Below are positions 7,723-12,401 of a stretch of DNA of 12,401 nt, one piece after another. A program made the translations under genes and the position numbers. The notes beneath the pieces are model-generated. The model was not told the origin of the DNA. It did no database searches and was given only the letters and a program-made list of their open reading frames with translations. The DNA is from Byssochlamys sp. IMV 00236 (taxonomy: Eukaryota; Ascomycota; Eurotiomycetes; Eurotiales; Thermoascaceae). How positions within the stretch are numbered: the stretch's first letter is position 1; each line of letters starts with the position of its first letter. Where the stretch lies: positions 1 to 12,401 of the forward strand of contig MSJH02000234.1 in the NCBI GenBank assembly GCA_001931875.2, written 5' to 3'.

Positions 7723-9092
7723 ATGCATCATCAATACAGAACCAGCATATACAACAGGGCAAGCTTACTCATTGAAAAAGCCAGAGGACCTAAATGGAAA
7801 CGAGAGCTCGTATCAGATCACAAATTTGATTTCATAGATATTGATGAGTTTTATAATACAAGCTGCATGTACTATATAAGATACTTTGGTTTACTATGTA
7901 GTATTGTTATTTCAGCTCTATTGTATGGTGCAGATATTTGGACAGCATGTACCTTACTGATTTATGATGTACGCGCGATTGCTTGTTCTTTTGATAGCAA
8001 TGATTAACTTTATTATTATGATTAGAAATGGTCACTCTCTACACAGCCAAGAATCCCTTTTTATATCAGTAAATGGATTTATGTTGGCTGTATCATTCTT
8101 TCCTTCATATTATTAGCTTGGGAAATTCGAAAGGCAAGAGCTGTTATGGCAACAGAAGACGTCTCTCTGGCAGTGACGAATGCAATGGCTTTTCGGACCT
8201 ACTCGTTAAAGAGTTACACCTACTTTTGTCTTTTACAAAAAATCAAATCTTCAACGAAATGGAGTGATGTGATGATATTTTATGTGTTCTATACTTTAAA
8301 GGGCTGGAAAAAGATCATTGTAGCTCAGGGGCCTCGACAAATCATTGCGGGGTTTACAGTTTATGCCCTTTTAAGGTCTGCTTGGACTAAACAAGGTATG
8401 GTTGCTGAAAACGCACCCACGCCGCTTAAACGGGTTACTGACTACTGTAACTAGGACACTTTCAATTTTCAGTCAATCCTGACGACTATGGCAGCGACTG
8501 GCAGCAGCGTGCAGCGTTTATCTCTATGAGTTTTACTTGTATCTTGTGGATCATCTCTATGCTCAATATTGGATTAGCAGTAATCCTATACTTTCCTATC
8601 CTTTGTCATATACAAGGAAATCTAAAGGAGTATTGCTGTCACAAGATCGATAAGAGGTACGGCGTAAATAAATTCCATCTTTGCGAATAGTTAACAGTAT
8701 TTTGTAGAATTAACGAAATTCTTGCAAAGCAACGAAAGAGACGTCTAAAAGAAGCAGAGAAAAAGAAAGTGCAAAGCGTGAAAAAACCAAGCAAAGATAT
8801 TTCAAATGACGGTATAAAGCCTACATTACCTGTTATTAAGGATGCAGATCTTTATACTAGCGTAAATATGATTGATTATTACGTATACCCCCAAGTGAAC
8901 CATATGCAAGCATATGACAGTCATTACGCTACGCCTTTAGCAACTCCTATAGAACCTGTTCAATCAATTCAAAGAAAGAAGACAGCCCATGCATATAATA
9001 ACATTGGATACACTCATCATGAATACAATCAATACGCAGTTTATCAGAAACCGAATATCGCAGGCGAAGAAAAACCAATGCCATACTTTTAA
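7723..9092 (+). CDS. KCH-family fungal potassium channel/transporter (four exons)
   Basis: Exons are 7723-7968, 8026-8395, 8473-8656 and 8708-9092. The introns (57, 77 and 51 nt) have donors GTACGC, GTATGG and GTACGG, and acceptors ATTAG, TTCAG and TGTAG. The joined protein is 394 aa. The N-terminal HKFDFIDIDEFY, then QPRIPFYISKW at the second membrane segment, AVTNAMAFRTYSLKSY, FYVFYTLKGWKK, the GPRQ motif and a last membrane segment ending in CHIQGNLKEYCCHKIDKR match the fungal KCH (Kch1/Prm6) family. About four to five hydrophobic segments are visible. The tail (residues about 268-394) is hydrophilic: first KR-rich, then Tyr/Pro-rich. In yeast, Kch1-type proteins mediate low-affinity K+ influx and are needed to activate the high-affinity Ca2+ influx system during pheromone or ER stress. 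Plasma-membrane location is inferred from the family. The start is the first in-frame ATG, in CAGCAATG context. Confidence 0.86.
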
Positions 9093-9210
9093 CATTTCAA
9101 AAATAATAATATCAACTGTTTCTTATTACAACTAAAAGACAAGCTCATCTTTAATACCTTTTAATGATTATTAATCCAACAACTCTAATATATCACTCTA
9201 ATAACACTAA

Positions 9211-9396
9211 TTTGTACTGGAACAAGGGCAATCATTGAGATTTGTGGGCGTCGACCTAAGACAACCACCATTTATGCATGGACAGTTGTATGTTGCTCTT
9301 TCAAGAGCCACTTCTCTTTCTGGCATCTCAGTCCTTCTGCCAGAAAGCTCAAATACAACCAACAATGTTGTCTATCCTGAGTTACTACTTCCCTAA
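9211..9396 (+). pseudogene. C-terminal fragment of a Pif1-type (Helitron) helicase
   Basis: The frame between the TAA at 9208 and the TAA at 9394-9396 encodes [14 protein letters not shown], then [16 protein letters not shown] and about 25 more residues. These match motifs V and VI at the C-terminal end of Pif1/RecD-like helicases, including the copies found in Helitron RepHel proteins. Only about 60 residues remain. There is no start codon, ATPase Walker motifs or Rep domain, so this is a 5'-truncated remnant and not a gene. It lies directly after the KCH gene 3' end in the same orientation. A stand-alone PIF1 origin is possible, but the hairpin and CTAG|T downstream favour a Helitron. Confidence 0.8.
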
Positions 9397-9721
9397 TATG
9401 TCCGCTTATGCTGCATATCGTATGAGCATCAAACAAACTTATGCCTACAATTATGAATTCTTTATGACTATGCCATTCTTTTCAACACATAAATCATTAC
9501 GAATAATACTATTAGTTAAATTATACGCTTTCTATTATGAATAAACTTTACTTTTATGAAACCATGCATGTAGCATTGCAGCATCAATTGTAGCATCAAT
9601 AAGCGCGAATAATCATGTAGAGAGGAGGAGGCGGAGTATGTTGTTAGGCGCACAAAAAATTCAAATTTAGTCATTCGCTTAAACAAAGTGTCGTATTAGC
9701 ATTTGCCCCTTACTCATCACA

Positions 9722-9794
9722 AAGGGCGAAGCCCTTAAGCCTGCGGCAGCACGACGACGTGCAAAAACGAGCGTAGTGAGTTGGAAGCGACTAG
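9722..9794 (+). repeat. GC-rich hairpin cluster with CTAG end
   Basis: AAGGGC-GAA-GCCCTT (9722-9736, 6-bp stem) and GCACG-ACGA-CGTGC (9749-9762, 5-bp stem) form two perfect hairpins in a GC-rich island within AT-rich surroundings. The tail reads GAGCGTAGTGAG and then GACTAG|T. This is the probable Helitron 3' terminus. Confidence 0.65.
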
Positions 9795-10114
9795 TAATAA
9801 TGCTAGTACCACAATATATCGCATATTAAACATATAACAATATTCTCCCTTTGACATGATGCTACAGTTGAGCAGACTTTCAGATTGACTGGTGGGACAT
9901 TATTACACGAGATGATATAAATGAGTCAGAAAGACTAAATGTATATCGTCTACTTGTATCCTTTTGATAAACTTGACATGTTGTATGTATATGCCAATGA
10001 AAGTAGCTGCCATAAGCTTCTTAAATCTTATTTAAACTCTTAGATTAATGAATAAATAAATATATCAATAACTAATACACTAGTGAGTCTGATTGGTGTT
10101 CAAGTTGTTTCTTG
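9795..10114. other. Spacer downstream of the Helitron end
   Basis: This is AT-rich DNA with no recognised gene. One short open stretch, 9872-9967 on the + strand, encodes about 31 residues (IDWWDIITRDDINESER...) after a CTTTCAG that could be a splice acceptor. It could be an upstream exon of the next gene or an isolated remnant. I could not join it to the next gene in a consistent phase. Confidence 0.35.
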
Positions 10115-11054
10115 ATGTGGTCATTGTTAGAGAAGTATAAATATATCAGAGAAAGATTAATGCCTTTCTTCTTCCTGTTCTTTACCTTATTGACGATGTA
10201 TATAACAATTAAAATAACAAATTTTACCGTTCGAAAACCGTCATTATTGGTATTAAAAAGCGACGGAACAATGAGCGTAAAATTGAATGTAGAAGGTGGA
10301 ACGTTTGGGGTTCAATTGGTTTCCAATCATACTGGAATGATTGAGTATATTTTGTAGAATTTTACAACAGACACTGTACACAGTGTGGAAGGTAACCGTA
10401 GCATTTATTGAGAACACTGTAGAAGTGTTTGAATGTAAACTTGTATGTTGACGATTTTGTTTGTATTCATAGGAGACCTGGGAATCGGGGCTTATCAAAG
10501 CCCCAATGGAAAAATGAAACAAACGGCCTACATAACAGTAAAAAAAATTTATAATTCATCAGTTTGTATAGATGGAAACGAAGTAGATGAACCCGAAAGG
10601 GTCATCTTTTGTTTCAAATATGCTCTTGAAAACTGGAGCAACGACAAACTTGTTTCCAAAAACTGTAAAAAAAAAAAGGATATAATAAATAGACTTCGAG
10701 AAGAAATTCAAAAAGTTGGTAAGTAGGTATACCTGCTGAACACAAATAACCTAATCACATATGTTAGATACCAATATTGTTGTTGTGGATGTACCAGAAT
10801 ATAGCACAAATACTACAAACAAAAGAAGAAAACTATTGGAAAGTAACTACTTACAAGAGGTACTTGAGAGGGGGACCACGACTACTGACACCAATGCACA
10901 GTAATTTTTTTTTTTTTGTTTACAATAAATGAATAGGGTTTTTTTTTTTATAACTTGTGGGCTTTAAGTTTATTCATATACTAACGAAGAAAACGCTAGA
11001 AAGATTACCAAAGATCAACTGCAACAGGCGATAGAGGCACTGCTGTATCATTAA
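10115..11054 (+). CDS. Unrecognised multi-exon gene, possible N-terminal membrane anchor
   Basis: Three 3' exons are well supported: 10473-10718, 10768-10900 and 11000-11054. They are joined by introns 10719-10767 (GTAAGT...TTAG) and 10901-10999 (GTAATT, perfect TACTAAC branch at 10979-10985, GCTAG). A small exon 10358-10391 with donor GTAACC (intron 10392-10472) fits in phase. The 5' exon from ATG 10115 encodes a hydrophobic stretch (PFFFLFFTLLTMYI) and then hydrophilic sequence, but meets TAG at 10355-10357. That TAG may be the acceptor of a short intron (TTTTGTAG; candidate donors 10277, 10289 and 10319, all in phase) or a nonsense change. The protein would be about 209-223 aa. The C-terminal half is basic and helical (KKKKDIINRLREEIQ, NKRRK, ending ITKDQLQQAIEALLYH). 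Several N-glycosylation sequons and an NKRRK basic cluster point to opposite locations. The family is not recognised. Confidence 0.6.
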
Positions 11055-11475
11055 TTTTAAATAAGTGATATAAATATTTAAGGCTTACTCGTCTTTGTCT
11101 CTTTATACATTATATTCGTAAATTCAAGTGAAGCATTCTTTCCATCTTGTAGAGATTTCTTCTTTCAATACTTGAATGAACAGGTAACTGATAGTGAGGA
11201 GATAATAATGTCCTCTGGATAAAACATAGGTAAAAGAAAACCCCCAAGTTAAATAAAAATGACACTGAAAAGTAGAGTGTGAACACCAAAGGAGGATATT
11301 CATAGGTGCACAGAAGCAATGATAAAGACCGTGTATACTAATTAGATTATTTTGTAGATAATTTCAACGCTCTAGAACTTATCTTGCTGAAAAGGATATA
11401 TGTTTTAACAAATGTCATGAGGAAAAAAGCGTTAGTTTGCTATAATTTCTTTTGCAATATCGTAAAGCCTGACAG
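11055..11475. other. AT-rich spacer
   Basis: No convincing gene is seen. Open stretches exist on both strands around 11084-11320, but they lack a start with good context, splice signals or recognisable motifs. The boundary of the following mobile-element-like sequence cannot be placed from one copy. Confidence 0.4.
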
Positions 11476-12401
11476 ATGCAGCCAACATCTAGTAACGAAG
11501 CTTTTCTAATAAATGAATATGATCGTATTTTAATCAATCATTTTGTGAAATTACAGCTGTATGATAATCCAACACACCGCACTGTTGGTGTCGTTGTTGA
11601 AGATTTACAGGAAAGACAAAGTTGGGCATTTAGCATCAGCTATTAATTATCCTAATTGCGAAAAAGAAAAACATGACAGAGCACTCTGTTCACTGAAAAT
11701 CGTTCACAGGTCAAAGGTAATCTATTCTGTCAAATCAACTATGCTGGACACATGGCTTTTGTTTTTATTTCTTCAAGAAATGAAACGCGTGGCTTGTAAA
11801 ACGGCAGTTACACTACTCCTTCCACTAGCTGTACTTCTGCTCCCACCAAGACCTCCAAGAAATATCAAGACAAGGTTGATAAAACTGAAGCACTTAAAAA
11901 GGAGAAAGAAAAGAATAAGACGTCAAATAATGAGCAAAAACAAGTACGATGTCCTACTTGTGGTGGAACCGATCACTCTCGCTCCTCCAGCAAGTTATGT
12001 CCTATGAATAAGGCGAAAACGAAGCCTCCAAAGCCCAAGGATACCGTCGAGAAAACTTTTGTAATCAAGGCATCTTTGGCTAATACTTGCAAATATCCCA
12101 AGTTCATTACCTTGATTCAAGAAGTAATTGACCACATTACTCAACTGGTATACGCTGGCTCCATTTTTGCTAATTATTATTTCTTGGAACTTCTCGAGAA
12201 TGGTGAAGAACTACCTGTAGTCACTCAGAATTTGTTCTATAACATATTTTCCATCTTTGCTGGCCAAGGAAAGCATGCCTCTGACAGTATTAAGAAGAGC
12301 TTCAAGACCTTTTGTGAATCTACATCTCTTACCCAATCTGAATTGGACAAGTACGCAAGTAAAGGATATATGACCATTGTATCTTCTATGGCTAAGCAAT
12401 A
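11476..12401 (+). pseudogene. Broken mobile-element-type protein with zinc-knuckle-like motif (3' partial)
   Basis: Reading begins at ATG 11476 (MQPTSSNEAF...) in frame 1 and stops at TAA 11644-11646. Coding-like sequence continues in frame 2 from about 11620 to 11708 (INYPNCEKEKHDRALCSLK). It returns to frame 1 (CQINYAGHMAFVFISS), meets TAA at 11797-11799, then stays open to the window edge. The shifts are compensating single-base changes, which mark a decayed copy. The last part has a Lys/Glu/Asn-rich charged linker, then CX2CX4HX7C (Cys 11950, Cys 11959, His 11974, Cys 11998) and a helical region (FITLIQEVIDHITQLVY..., LFYNIFSIFAGQGK). The layout resembles repeated Mucoralean transposon-encoded proteins as I recall them. 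The catalytic part, if any, lies beyond the window, so the element class is open. Confidence 0.55.

Larger units (their letters stand above)
9211..9794 (+). mobile_element. Truncated Helitron-like element, 3' portion
   Basis: In Helitrons the RepHel gene ends in a Pif1 helicase, and the element's 3' end has a short hairpin followed by CTRR, inserted before a host T. This interval shows all of these in the expected order and orientation: helicase tail to 9396, hairpins at 9722-9736 and 9749-9762, and CTAG at 9791-9794 followed by T. The hairpin-to-CTAG distance (28 nt) is longer than the usual 10-12 nt, and no 5' TC end is identified. A second CTAGT at 9803-9807 leaves the exact terminus slightly uncertain. 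Confidence 0.6.

Noticed and set aside
8073..8267. 64-codon ORF inside KCH exon 2
   Set aside because: It is the wrong frame; the conserved KCH sequence runs in the frame of the ATG at 8146 and across the spliced junctions.
9278..9544. 88-codon ORF after the KCH gene
   Set aside because: It overlaps the helicase fragment in another frame; the motif-bearing frame is 9211-9396.
10253..10522. Minus-strand 89-codon ORF
   Set aside because: It is a shadow of the + strand multi-exon gene, which has consistent splice signals.
11110..11319. Minus-strand 69-codon ORF
   Set aside because: It has no motif, poor context and AT-rich hydrophobic translation; open frames on the other strand are equally long.
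1..12401. CRISPR arrays, tRNA, rRNA, bacterial operons
   Set aside because: No regularly spaced direct repeats, cloverleaf sequences or rRNA-like stretches were seen; introns show that the DNA is eukaryotic.

Overview
This window is fungal nuclear DNA, most likely from an early-diverging filamentous fungus of the Mucoromycota (Mucor/Rhizopus type). The reasons are short introns of about 50-100 nt with GTA-type donors and CTAAC/TTAAC-like branch points, AT-rich spacers, a fungal-specific KCH potassium channel gene, a clathrin adaptor gene, and Helitron-like and zinc-knuckle mobile-element debris. The genus is an inference; no rRNA or marker gene is present.

Layout. Bases 2-4966 (+) hold the 3' part of a very long gene for an acidic, Val/Thr/Glu/Lys-rich repeat protein. 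It has about ten copies of a glycine-rich AG-x-x repeat, then a helical middle, then a degenerate haloacid-dehalogenase-like domain. One 51-nt intron appears to be hidden inside its reading frame. Bases 5289-5969 (+) encode an intact metal-dependent, SAM-dependent O-methyltransferase. Tail-to-tail with it, 6029-6777 (-) encodes the AP-1 clathrin adaptor sigma subunit in six exons, including a 6-nt first coding exon and a 22-nt microexon; no single long ORF reveals this gene. A 945-bp spacer separates its start from a divergent KCH-type potassium channel gene (7723-9092, +, four exons).

From 9.2 kb on the window is accessory in character. A C-terminal scrap of a Pif1-type helicase is followed about 400 bp later by a GC-rich hairpin cluster ending in CTAG|T. 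Together these look like the 3' end of a truncated Helitron. Next comes an unrecognised multi-exon gene (10115-11054, +) with a possible membrane anchor and an unresolved 5' end. Last is the broken 5' part of a mobile-element-type protein with a CX2CX4HX7C zinc-knuckle-like motif (11476 to the window end).

The genes do not form a pathway. The AP-1 sigma, potassium channel and methyltransferase genes are ordinary host loci that happen to be adjacent. The most unusual items are the giant repeat/HAD fusion protein and the orphan multi-exon gene.
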